Below are positions 19,058 through 25,850 of a stretch of DNA of 37,245 nt, in pieces; position 1 is the stretch's first letter; each line of letters starts with the position of its first letter. A program made the translations under genes and the position numbers. Source of the DNA: Elusimicrobiota bacterium. Its GTDB lineage: Bacteria; Elusimicrobiota; Elusimicrobia; Elusimicrobiales; UBA9959. A model generated the notes under the pieces. It saw nothing but the letters and a program-made list of their open reading frames with translations. It ran no database searches and was not told where the DNA came from. Location: NCBI GenBank assembly GCA_030651035.1, contig JAUSCK010000006.1:1-37245 (forward strand). Reading direction: 5' to 3'.

Positions 19058-20968
19058 ATGAGGAAGTTTCTCTTTGCGGTCCTTCTTGCTTTGCCGGCTT
19101 TGCCTGCCGCGCAGACCGGCATGGATTCCTCCCTGATGGAGAAGCAGGATTCCATGCGCCGCGAGACGGAGACCAAGGTCAAGAAGGAGATCCTGGACCC
19201 GATACTGGGGGCGGACAGGTCCTTTGTTTTCGCCGACGTGGAACTGGAGGTGATCGCTAAAAAGGCGGAGCAGACCAAGGAAGGCATGGGCATAATACAG
19301 AAGTACAAGGAGAAGGGCGGCGGGCAGAACAACCCCGACACCGATTTCCTCCTGCCGGGGATCCCGAAGCCCAGGTCCGTGCTGGGGGGGGAGAACAAGC
19401 GCCCGGAGGCGGCCACGGGGCAGCAGGCCCAGCAGGCCAAGAACGTGCAGGAGATACGCTACGGCCTCGAGACCGAGATAACCCGCTTCCAGCTCACCAT
19501 CATACACGACGAAACGCTGCCGAAAGATTCCGTAAAACTGGCCCGCGAGCGCGTCGACGATTACCTGCTTCCTTATAAAATACGCAAGAAGGACGCGCCG
19601 ACCGTGGTTTTCAAGCCGACGAAATTCAAGACGGTCAACCCGCTGGACGACCTGAAGCGGCCGGGGGTTTACCTGCCGTTGCTTTATGCGCTGCTTTTCC
19701 TTATACTTCTATTGTTCCTGTTCGGCCCCCTCTGGGGCTTCTTCCGCAAGTACGTCAAGGCGCTGATGGCCAAGCCCGGCGCCGAGGTCAATATAGAGCA
19801 GAAGATGGAGGAGGGCGGCGGAGGAGGAGGGGAGGATGAAGGGAAGCAGGATACGGAAGGCCACCAGGCCATAGACATGACCTATGGCGAGGCGGGAAAG
19901 GAAGAAGAGGACGAGACTATGAAGAAATTTGAACCCTTCACTTACCTGACCGAGGAAAACCTCAAGCGCCTGATATACCTGTTCCTCATGCGCAAAGAGG
20001 ACCCCTGGGTTATCGCTATAGTGCTGAGCTATATGAAGCCGGACCTCGCCAGGCAGGTTCTTTCGATGCTTCCTATAGAGATGCAGTCCAAGGTTGCCCT
20101 TGAGGCCCTCACCGTGCGCCAGGCCACCCGCGCGCAGATAGAGGCCATAGACAAGGATATACGCGAAAGCGTGGATTTCGTGATGGGCGGCATAGAGCGG
20201 ATGATCAAGATGCTCGAGGAGGCCGACCCCGCCATAAAGAAGAACATCCTGGAGTATCTTAAAACCCAGAAGCCCGATATCTATGAAAAGATAAAAAGGG
20301 CCATCCTCATGTTCGAAGACCTCCCCACCTATTCCGACAAGGACCTGCAGACGATAATAAGGGGCGTGGGCAACGAAGACATCGCCAAGGCCCTCAGCAA
20401 GGCGGATCCGCAGATAGTGACCAAGTTCTTCTCCAACATGTCGCAGGGCGCCTCCAACGCCATTAAGGAAATAATGGAGTACTCCGCCGGGATCAGCGTT
20501 GCCCAGATAGACGAGGCGCAGACGAAGATCCTGGACGCAGTGAAGAAACTGGAGGCCGAGGGGAAGATCACCGCCCGCGAGGGCAGCTCGCAGGAGATCT
20601 GCATGATAGACGGCGGGGATATGTCCTCAGGCGACGACAGACGCCGCAAGTACGAAAGCATGGCCGGCGCCAAAACCGAAGCCACCGGGGGCCTCACTCC
20701 CGAACAGCTGGAGCAGGCCGGCCAGTACCTGGCCGCCGGGGTGGACATGTACAACCAGGGGAAGATACCGGAAAGCCTGCAGTACCTGGAATACGCCTCC
20801 TCGGTCAACGCCGGGGACGCGCAGACCTGGCAGTACCTCGGCGCGGCCTATTATTCCCAGCAGCGCGTGGACGACGCCGTGGCGGCTTACGAGAAGTATG
20901 CCGCCCTTTCAGGCGACCCGGCCGCCGCCGAATGGCTGGCCGGATTTAAGCAGTCGGTCGGAAAATAA
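19058..20968 (+). CDS. FliF-FliG-TPR fusion: minimal flagellar-type rotor protein
   Basis: This 636-residue protein joins parts normally split between the MS-ring and switch. Residues 1-19 are a signal peptide. Residues ~38-199 match the periplasmic FliF domain before the second TM: 'LDPILGADRSFVFADVELE' resembles FliF's LxPvlGxxxxxVxVxxELd, and the later 'YGLETEITRF' segment its companion. RBM1 and RBM2 (YscJ-type) are absent. A TM spans ~204-226. A Gly/Glu-rich linker leads to FliG middle and C domains (~291-498), with EDPW (314-317) where FliG has EHPQ, MGG near 376, MFEDL, and a torque helix at ~445-480. The FliG N domain, which normally binds FliF, is missing, as expected for a covalent fusion. 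Two TPRs end the protein (~546-636). Start ATG 19058 fits the signal peptide; no clear Shine-Dalgarno is seen. An inner-membrane rotor with cytoplasmic FliG facing MotA is inferred. Confidence 0.85.
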   Translation: MRKFLFAVLLALPALPAAQTGMDSSLMEKQDSMRRETETKVKKEILDPILGADRSFVFADVELEVIAKKAEQTKEGMGIIQKYKEKGGGQNNPDTDFLLPGIPKPRSVLGGENKRPEAATGQQAQQAKNVQEIRYGLETEITRFQLTIIHDETLPKDSVKLARERVDDYLLPYKIRKKDAPTVVFKPTKFKTVNPLDDLKRPGVYLPLLYALLFLILLLFLFGPLWGFFRKYVKALMAKPGAEVNIEQKMEEGGGGGGEDEGKQDTEGHQAIDMTYGEAGKEEEDETMKKFEPFTYLTEENLKRLIYLFLMRKEDPWVIAIVLSYMKPDLARQVLSMLPIEMQSKVALEALTVRQATRAQIEAIDKDIRESVDFVMGGIERMIKMLEEADPAIKKNILEYLKTQKPDIYEKIKRAILMFEDLPTYSDKDLQTIIRGVGNEDIAKALSKADPQIVTKFFSNMSQGASNAIKEIMEYSAGISVAQIDEAQTKILDAVKKLEAEGKITAREGSSQEICMIDGGDMSSGDDRRRKYESMAGAKTEATGGLTPEQLEQAGQYLAAGVDMYNQGKIPESLQYLEYASSVNAGDAQTWQYLGAAYYSQQRVDDAVAAYEKYAALSGDPAAAEWLAGFKQSVGK

Positions 20969-20970
20969 AA

Positions 20971-21059
20971 AATCGGGAATCGGGAGTCGGGAATCGGGAA
21001 TCGAAAGTCGAAAGTCGGAAATCGGGGAGCGGGGAGGGGGAGAAGAACGGGGATAGGGA
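20971..21059. repeat. Degenerate heptamer repeat ending in a G-run cluster
   Basis: Units of the form ATCGGGA/GTCGGGA/ATCGAAA/GTCGAAA repeat with a 7-nt period for about ten units directly after the fusion gene's stop. The array passes into GGGGAGCGGGGAGGGGG and two further G-runs (21024-21058), which fit a G-quadruplex motif on the plus strand. The rest of the gap to 21153 is AT-rich with no gene seen. Confidence 0.75.
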
Positions 21060-21153
21060 CTGTTGAAGTATTCAGTTAACAATTTTTTAACTTTATTGAA
21101 ATCGGTTTCTTTTAGAATGTAAAGGACGGCAAGAAGTATTCTGGACTTTTTAT

Positions 21154-23682
21154 ATGGACGACAGGGATAAGAAACTTCCAAAACCCGGCATGCCCCCGCT
21201 GCCGCCCGGCATGCTCAAGCCCAATTTTCCGTCCGCCCCCGGCGGACCCGGCAGACCTTCTTTGCCGCCCATGCCCTTCGGCGCGCTGCCCGCCGCCGGC
21301 TCCGTGCACGGTCCCGCCCAGCCGCAGAAAGACGACTCCGCGCAGCTGCGGAAGGAAGCCGCTGAGGCCGAGGCGCGCCGGACGCAGGAGGATAAGGACA
21401 AGCTTGAGAAGAAGATCACGGACATGGAGAAGCTCCTGTCCCAGGAAAAGGAAAAAGCCCTGCTGGCTACCCTTAAAAACCAGCAGGACGAGGCACTTTC
21501 CTCCCGCGTGGAATCCTCGCTTAAGGACATACAGGAGAAGATGCGCCGCGACCGCCGCGACCATGAGGTCGAGGAGGAGAGGCTCGCTCTCAAGGGCAAG
21601 ATCAAAGAGATGGAAATGCGCCTGTCCCAGGAGCGCGAGACCTGGATGCAGACGCTCAAGAACCAGATGTCCGAGCGGGAAACCCAGGGCCGCGACGTGG
21701 AAGGCCATTTCATCAACCGCCTGCAGGAGATGGAGCGCCGCTGGCTGGACGAGAAGGCGCAGTGGCAGAAGGAAATTTCAAGCCGCGAGGAGACGATACG
21801 CTCCCTCAAGTCCGCGTCCGAGAAGCTGCGCGACCTGGAGGACGAATTCCGCAAGCTTTCGCTCGAGAAGTCCATGACGGAGCGCGAAGCTTCGAAGCTC
21901 CGCGACGAGGTGGCCCGCGCCGAGCGCGAGAAAGCCTCGATAGAATCCTACATAAAGATGATCCCGGAGAAAGAGCGGGAGATAGGCGAGCTCAGGTCGG
22001 AGAACACCGCGCTGCGCGGCCGGGAGGAGATGACAAGCGCCATGCAGCGCGGCCGCGAAGAGGCCATCCGTCTCGAGGCCATACATCGCGACGAAAGGAA
22101 TAATATCGAGCTGGAGAAATTCCAGAGGGAGATAGGCCGCCTGCAGTCCGAGATCGGTTCGCTCTCCGACCGCAAGAACGTAGAGAAGAACGAGGAGCTT
22201 AAGGCGGTTCAGGCCCGCTATGAGGAGCAGCTGCTGGAAAAGGACAAGGCCTTCGCCGATGTTTCCGGAGAGAAGATCCGGGCGATCTCCGAGCTGATGA
22301 AGATCAAAGGCTTCGTCTCGCGGGTGCAGGCTATCAACGCCGTGCTCGACAAGGAGCGCGGCCAGCTGAAGCTTGAAAAAATGCAGCTCGCGCAGAACAT
22401 GGCCGCCCAGCTCGAGGAGCTGAAGCGCCTGAAGGCCGAGAACGACGGTTTCAAAGCCGCCCACCAGTCGGAGCTCCAGATCCAGGCGGAAAATTTCAAG
22501 GCTGAAGTAAACAGGGTGAAGAACGGATACGCGGTGGAGCTCGCCCATAAGCACGCGGAAGAGATGGCTAAGATCCTCCGCGCCCACCAGGAAGAAACCT
22601 CAAGCGCGGCCGCCGCCCGCCAGGCAGAGGACGCAAATACGGCCGCCGCCCACCAGGCGGAGATAGCAAGCGCGGCCGCCACCCGGCAGGCGGAGATAGC
22701 AAGCGCGGCTACCGCCCACCAGGAAGAGACCGCGCGTATGGCCGCCGCCCACCAGGAAGAGACCGCGCGTATGGCCGCCGCCAACCAGCTGGAACTTGCA
22801 AGAACGGCTGCGGCGCGCCAGGCCGAAATGTCGAAGATGGCAGCCGATTATCAGGCCCTGCTGGCCAGGCTGACCGCCGAGCGGCAGTCGGAGTCCGACG
22901 CGAAAATTTCCCAGATGCGCATGCAGTACGAGGCCTCGGCCGAGGAAGAAAAAAACGCCCTCAGGCGCCAGCTGGAGGAATCTCACGCTTTGCAGCTGCA
23001 GGAAGTCAAGGCCGCCGCTGCAGCCGCGCAGGATTCCGTCCTTAAGCTGGATGTCGATAACCGCCGCCTTGCGGCCGATGCCGCTGATTTTGACCGTGCG
23101 CTGGCCGCCAAAACCAAGGAGTTCGAGGACCGTCTTGCCTGGGCCGAAGAAGACGCGCACCGCCAGGAGGCCGAAGCGCGCCGCCAGGAGGCCAGCCGGC
23201 AGGAAGCGCAGGCCGCCGCAGCCGCCGCTCAGAAAGAGGAGGCGGAGAAAGCTTTCCGTGAAGTCGTGGAGGAGCGCAAGTGTATAGCGGACGAATACGC
23301 GGCCATGCTGGAAAAGATCCCGCCGCTGGAGGCCCGGAACTCCGCCGCCGAGGCCGAGGCCGCAAAGCTGGCCGAGAATCTTCGCATCCAGACCGAGAAT
23401 CTCCGCCTTGAAAGCGAGAACCGCACCCGCTTTGAATCCGAACTGCTTTTCCTCAAGCAGAAGATCCAGCAGATGGAATTCCAGTCCCAGGAGAACGAGA
23501 GCCAGCGCGAGGCCGAGCGCGCAACTCTGGCAAACCTCCAGGCCGCCGCCACCGGGCAGCAGAGCCGCGACCTGGCGCGCATTCAAGAGCTTTCAGCCGA
23601 ACTGGAAAGCTACAAGACACTGGAGTCTTCCCTCGCCGGAAGGCTGAAGTGGGCGATAAAAGGGAAAAAGACGGAGGAGTAG
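21154..23682 (+). CDS. Proline-rich/coiled-coil cytoplasmic protein with hendecad repeats
   Basis: This 842-residue protein has no signal peptide or membrane segment. Residues 1-55 are rich in Pro and Gly (PPLPPG, PSLPPMP). From ~60 to the end the sequence is almost wholly charged coiled coil, rich in E, R, K, Q and A. Residues 466-586 form an 11-residue repeat array. No known family was recognised; SMC/AglZ/scaffold-like coils look similar at this level. It sits between the FliF-FliG fusion and flbD-motA-motB, all on one strand, so a structural or regulatory role with the motor is likely. It could act as a scaffold localising the motor, with the Pro-rich head as a docking segment for GYF- or SH3-like domains. 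That partner role is speculative. Confidence 0.8.
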   Translation: MDDRDKKLPKPGMPPLPPGMLKPNFPSAPGGPGRPSLPPMPFGALPAAGSVHGPAQPQKDDSAQLRKEAAEAEARRTQEDKDKLEKKITDMEKLLSQEKEKALLATLKNQQDEALSSRVESSLKDIQEKMRRDRRDHEVEEERLALKGKIKEMEMRLSQERETWMQTLKNQMSERETQGRDVEGHFINRLQEMERRWLDEKAQWQKEISSREETIRSLKSASEKLRDLEDEFRKLSLEKSMTEREASKLRDEVARAEREKASIESYIKMIPEKEREIGELRSENTALRGREEMTSAMQRGREEAIRLEAIHRDERNNIELEKFQREIGRLQSEIGSLSDRKNVEKNEELKAVQARYEEQLLEKDKAFADVSGEKIRAISELMKIKGFVSRVQAINAVLDKERGQLKLEKMQLAQNMAAQLEELKRLKAENDGFKAAHQSELQIQAENFKAEVNRVKNGYAVELAHKHAEEMAKILRAHQEETSSAAAARQAEDANTAAAHQAEIASAAATRQAEIASAATAHQEETARMAAAHQEETARMAAANQLELARTAAARQAEMSKMAADYQALLARLTAERQSESDAKISQMRMQYEASAEEEKNALRRQLEESHALQLQEVKAAAAAAQDSVLKLDVDNRRLAADAADFDRALAAKTKEFEDRLAWAEEDAHRQEAEARRQEASRQEAQAAAAAAQKEEAEKAFREVVEERKCIADEYAAMLEKIPPLEARNSAAEAEAAKLAENLRIQTENLRLESENRTRFESELLFLKQKIQQMEFQSQENESQREAERATLANLQAAATGQQSRDLARIQELSAELESYKTLESSLAGRLKWAIKGKKTEE
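22549..22911 (+). repeat. Eleven hendecad (33-nt) repeats in the coiled-coil gene
   Basis: Eleven consecutive 11-residue blocks follow the pattern A-[HRN]-Q-x-E-x-A-x-x-A-A (for example AHQEETARMAA, ARQAEMSKMAA). Two neighbouring blocks near 22714-22779 are an exact 33-bp tandem duplication, a sign of recent repeat expansion. Hendecads favour a straight or slightly right-handed coiled coil. Confidence 0.9.
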
Positions 23683-23833
23683 CCGTCAGGTGGCAGGTGG
23701 CAGGCGGGCAAGAAAATGAGCACAGCCCTCATTGAACCCCGGCTACTATCTCCTACCCGCTTATCTTCAATTAAGTATAATTATTAAATGGTCGTCTGAT
23801 GGGCATAGCCCCTGTTACGACACCTGCATAGCA
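23683..23833 (+). promoter_or_regulatory. Gap upstream of flbD with short repeat and -10-like TATAAT
   Basis: The gap opens with GGTGGCA-type 7-nt repeats (about 23690-23711), then becomes AT-rich with a perfect TATAAT at 23776-23781, 52 nt before the flbD ATG. No good -35 lies 16-18 nt upstream, so the promoter is only a candidate. An in-frame ATG at 23732 would add 34 non-conserved residues to FlbD and is not preferred. Confidence 0.35.
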
Positions 23834-24061
23834 ATGATAAAACTCGAAAAACTCAACGGATCCATGGTAGTGGTGAACGCCGAACTTATTGAGAGCGTGG
23901 AGGCGACTCCGGATACCGTCATTAATCTCGCTACCGGGAACAGGTTCCTGGTGAGGAACTCCGTGGACGAGGTTATAGCCAAGGTCGTGGAATTTAAAAT
24001 AAAGGTTTACGCCGAGCGGAAGTGCGTGAACCCGCTGGAAGGTCTGGAGAAGAAGGATTAA
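23834..24061 (+). CDS. flbD: FlbD family protein
   Basis: This is a 75-residue protein starting at ATG 23834 with the family signature from its first residue: MIKLEKLNG, then a VVNAELIE segment, EATPDTVI, and a G-x-x-x-x-V-x-x-S-V-D-E-V motif. FlbD proteins are short and normally lie just upstream of motA and motB in spirochaetes and Firmicutes flagellar operons; the same order is kept here. Its biochemical role is not well established. Finding it beside a stator and a minimal rotor, with no filament genes in view, ties it to the stator rather than the filament. There is no strong Shine-Dalgarno. Confidence 0.9.
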   Translation: MIKLEKLNGSMVVVNAELIESVEATPDTVINLATGNRFLVRNSVDEVIAKVVEFKIKVYAERKCVNPLEGLEKKD

Positions 24062-24087
24062 GACTTACAACTTACCGCTTAATCCTT
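24053..24087. repeat. 10-bp inverted repeat at the flbD-motA junction
   Basis: AAGGATTAAG (24053-24062) overlaps the flbD stop and is a perfect complement of CTTAATCCTT (24078-24087), with a 15-nt loop and the motA start 11 nt later. It could modulate motA translation or be another periodic intergenic repeat (CTTACAA/CTTACCG units). Confidence 0.6.
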
Positions 24088-24098
24088 ACCACCTACAT

Positions 24099-24881
24099 AT
24101 GGATATAGCTACATTCACCGGAATAATAGTCTTCCTGGGCTTCGTGTTCGGGGCCATCTACCTTGGCGAGGGCATGGCCGGCTTCAAGCCTTTCATAAAT
24201 ATGGAGGCCTTCCTGATCGTCATGGGCGGAACTTTCTGCGCCCTGCTCGTCAATTTCCCGCTGTCCTCCGTTATAGGCGTGACCAAGGTGCTCAAAAAGG
24301 TCCTTTCCTCCAAGGGCGAGGACACTTCCAAGCTGGTTACCACTTTCGTCGCCCTGTCCCAGAAGGCGAAAAAAGAGGGCTTCCTGGCGCTCGAGTCGGA
24401 CGCTAAAGCGATAGACAACGATTTCCTGAAGCGCGGCGTTCAGCTGGTCATAGACGGCGCCGACCACGAATTCATCCGCAACATGCTCGAGACCGAGATC
24501 GATTTCATAAGGGAGCGCCACAAGGCGGGCCGCGAGATCTTCAACGCCCTGGGCACCTACGCCCCGGCCTTCGGCATCATAGGCACGGTGCTGGGCATGA
24601 TCATGATGTTGTCTTCCATCGACGACGTGGCCCAGGTGCCGCGCCGCATGGCGCTGGCGCTGGCCGCCGCCTTCTACGGCCTGGGCTCAGGCTACTGGCT
24701 TTTCATGCCCATGTCCGGCAAGCTCAAGCACCGCTCCGAAGAGGAACTTTTTGTCAAAGAGATCATCATACGCGGCGTGCTGCTGCTGCAGAGCGGGGCC
24801 ACGCCCAGCGTCGTTGAGGCCAACCTGAAGGCCTACCTGGAGCCGGAAAAGCGCAAGACCGTGAAGAAAGAGGGCGCGTAG
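24099..24881 (+). CDS. motA: MotA/PomA-type flagellar motor stator protein
   Basis: A 260-residue four-helix inner-membrane protein of normal MotA length. TM segments lie at about 3-23, 34-53, 150-172 and 183-205. The cytoplasmic loop carries K91 and E99 in 'KKEGFLALE', aligned with E. coli R90 and E98, which contact FliG. The conserved prolines are present in APAFGIIG and in FMPMSGKL. It forms the ion-conducting stator with MotB, which follows 30 nt later. The ion used cannot be decided from sequence alone, although the KKEGFLALE loop is PomA-like. Located between flbD and motB, in the order known from flagellar operons. Confidence 0.93.
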   Translation: MDIATFTGIIVFLGFVFGAIYLGEGMAGFKPFINMEAFLIVMGGTFCALLVNFPLSSVIGVTKVLKKVLSSKGEDTSKLVTTFVALSQKAKKEGFLALESDAKAIDNDFLKRGVQLVIDGADHEFIRNMLETEIDFIRERHKAGREIFNALGTYAPAFGIIGTVLGMIMMLSSIDDVAQVPRRMALALAAAFYGLGSGYWLFMPMSGKLKHRSEEELFVKEIIIRGVLLLQSGATPSVVEANLKAYLEPEKRKTVKKEGA

Positions 24882-24911
24882 ACGGCGGACAGGGAATAAG
24901 GGCTTGAATTT

Positions 24912-25703
24912 ATGCGGAGAAGAGTCAAGGGAATGATAGATGAGGACGACAAACGGGTAGCCCCGATGGGCGAGCCCGCGCCCCCGTGGATGGTCAACTA
25001 CGCCGACCTGATGACCGAGCTGGTCTGCTTCTTCGTCATCCTTTACGCCCTCAGCGCCGCCCTCAATAAGGACATGCAGAAGGCCCAGGCCGACATACAG
25101 GCGATGATAGAAGAGGGCAAGATGCAGGGGCAGGTCGCCATGGACAAAGAGGGCATGCGCATAACCATGGAGGAGCAGAGCCAGATGGCCTTCTTTGAAA
25201 GCGGGCGCGCCGAGCTCACCGACAATATGCGGGCCCAGCTGGACAAGATCGCCCCGGTGCTCCGCACCCTCTCCGAGAAGCACGATATAGTGGTGGAGGG
25301 CCACACCGACAATATGCCGATAGCCACCAAACAGTTCGCCTCGAACTGGGAGCTGTCCACCGCCCGCGCCACCAGCGTGGTGAAATCCATGCTGGCAAGC
25401 AATTTCACCCCGAAGCGGATGTCCGCGGTGGGCTACGGGGAATACCACCCGATCGTGGTTAACGACAGCGATGCGAACCGCAAGAAAAACCGGAGGGTGG
25501 TGTTCTTTATAAAGAACAACCCCTACCCGGACGCGCCCGCCGCCGGGCCGCCGGGGATAGCCGGGGCGGCCGTGTCCACCGCCGCGGTCACGCAGGCGCC
25601 CGACGGAGAAAATCCGGCGCCCGCCGCCGAGGCGGAAATTCCCGCGCCTGCCGGCGAAGGCGCCGCACCGGAAGGGGCAGCTCCCGCCGGAGGCGGGGAG
25701 TAA
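24912..25703 (+). CDS. motB: MotB-type stator protein with OmpA-like peptidoglycan-binding domain
   Basis: 263 residues. A short cytoplasmic head is followed by PPWMVNYADLMTE, with the ion-binding aspartate at D32, and a TM helix (~28-48). A plug-like amphipathic helix (~52-68) comes next. An OmpA/MotB domain (~90-212) carries VEGHTDN, NWELSTARA and GYGE..P motifs and N-R-K-x-N-R-R-V. The last ~48 residues are an Ala/Pro/Glu-rich tail not typical of MotB. AGGG near 24899 may be the ribosome site. It anchors the MotA stator to peptidoglycan. Confidence 0.93.
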   Translation: MRRRVKGMIDEDDKRVAPMGEPAPPWMVNYADLMTELVCFFVILYALSAALNKDMQKAQADIQAMIEEGKMQGQVAMDKEGMRITMEEQSQMAFFESGRAELTDNMRAQLDKIAPVLRTLSEKHDIVVEGHTDNMPIATKQFASNWELSTARATSVVKSMLASNFTPKRMSAVGYGEYHPIVVNDSDANRKKNRRVVFFIKNNPYPDAPAAGPPGIAGAAVSTAAVTQAPDGENPAPAAEAEIPAPAGEGAAPEGAAPAGGGE

Positions 25704-25752
25704 AAGAAAGGCCGGCAGCTCAGTAAAATATTACAGAGGATTAAAAGTGAAA

Positions 25753-25842
25753 TCACACAAAGACACAAAGACACGAAGTAATAATAGGAAATGAGATCGG
25801 AAAAGTAGTGCCTTGGCTTTGTGGCTTAGCGGCTTTGTGTGA
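25753..25842. repeat. Intergenic inverted repeat with 8-nt-period arms
   Basis: The left arm (25753-25778) contains ACACAAAG/ACACAAAG/ACACGAAG and the right arm (25817-25842) CTTTGTGG/CTTAGCGG/CTTTGTGT. The outer 10 bp (TCACACAAAG/CTTTGTGTGA) pair perfectly. It fills the gap between motB and the lipoprotein gene and ends 8 nt before that gene's start. Confidence 0.85.
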
Positions 25843-25850
25843 CAAAGATT

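Noticed and set aside
24053-24087. Rho-independent terminator between flbD and motA
   Set aside because: The 10-bp inverted repeat is AT-rich and no U-run follows; termination here would separate flbD from motA, unlike the usual operon.
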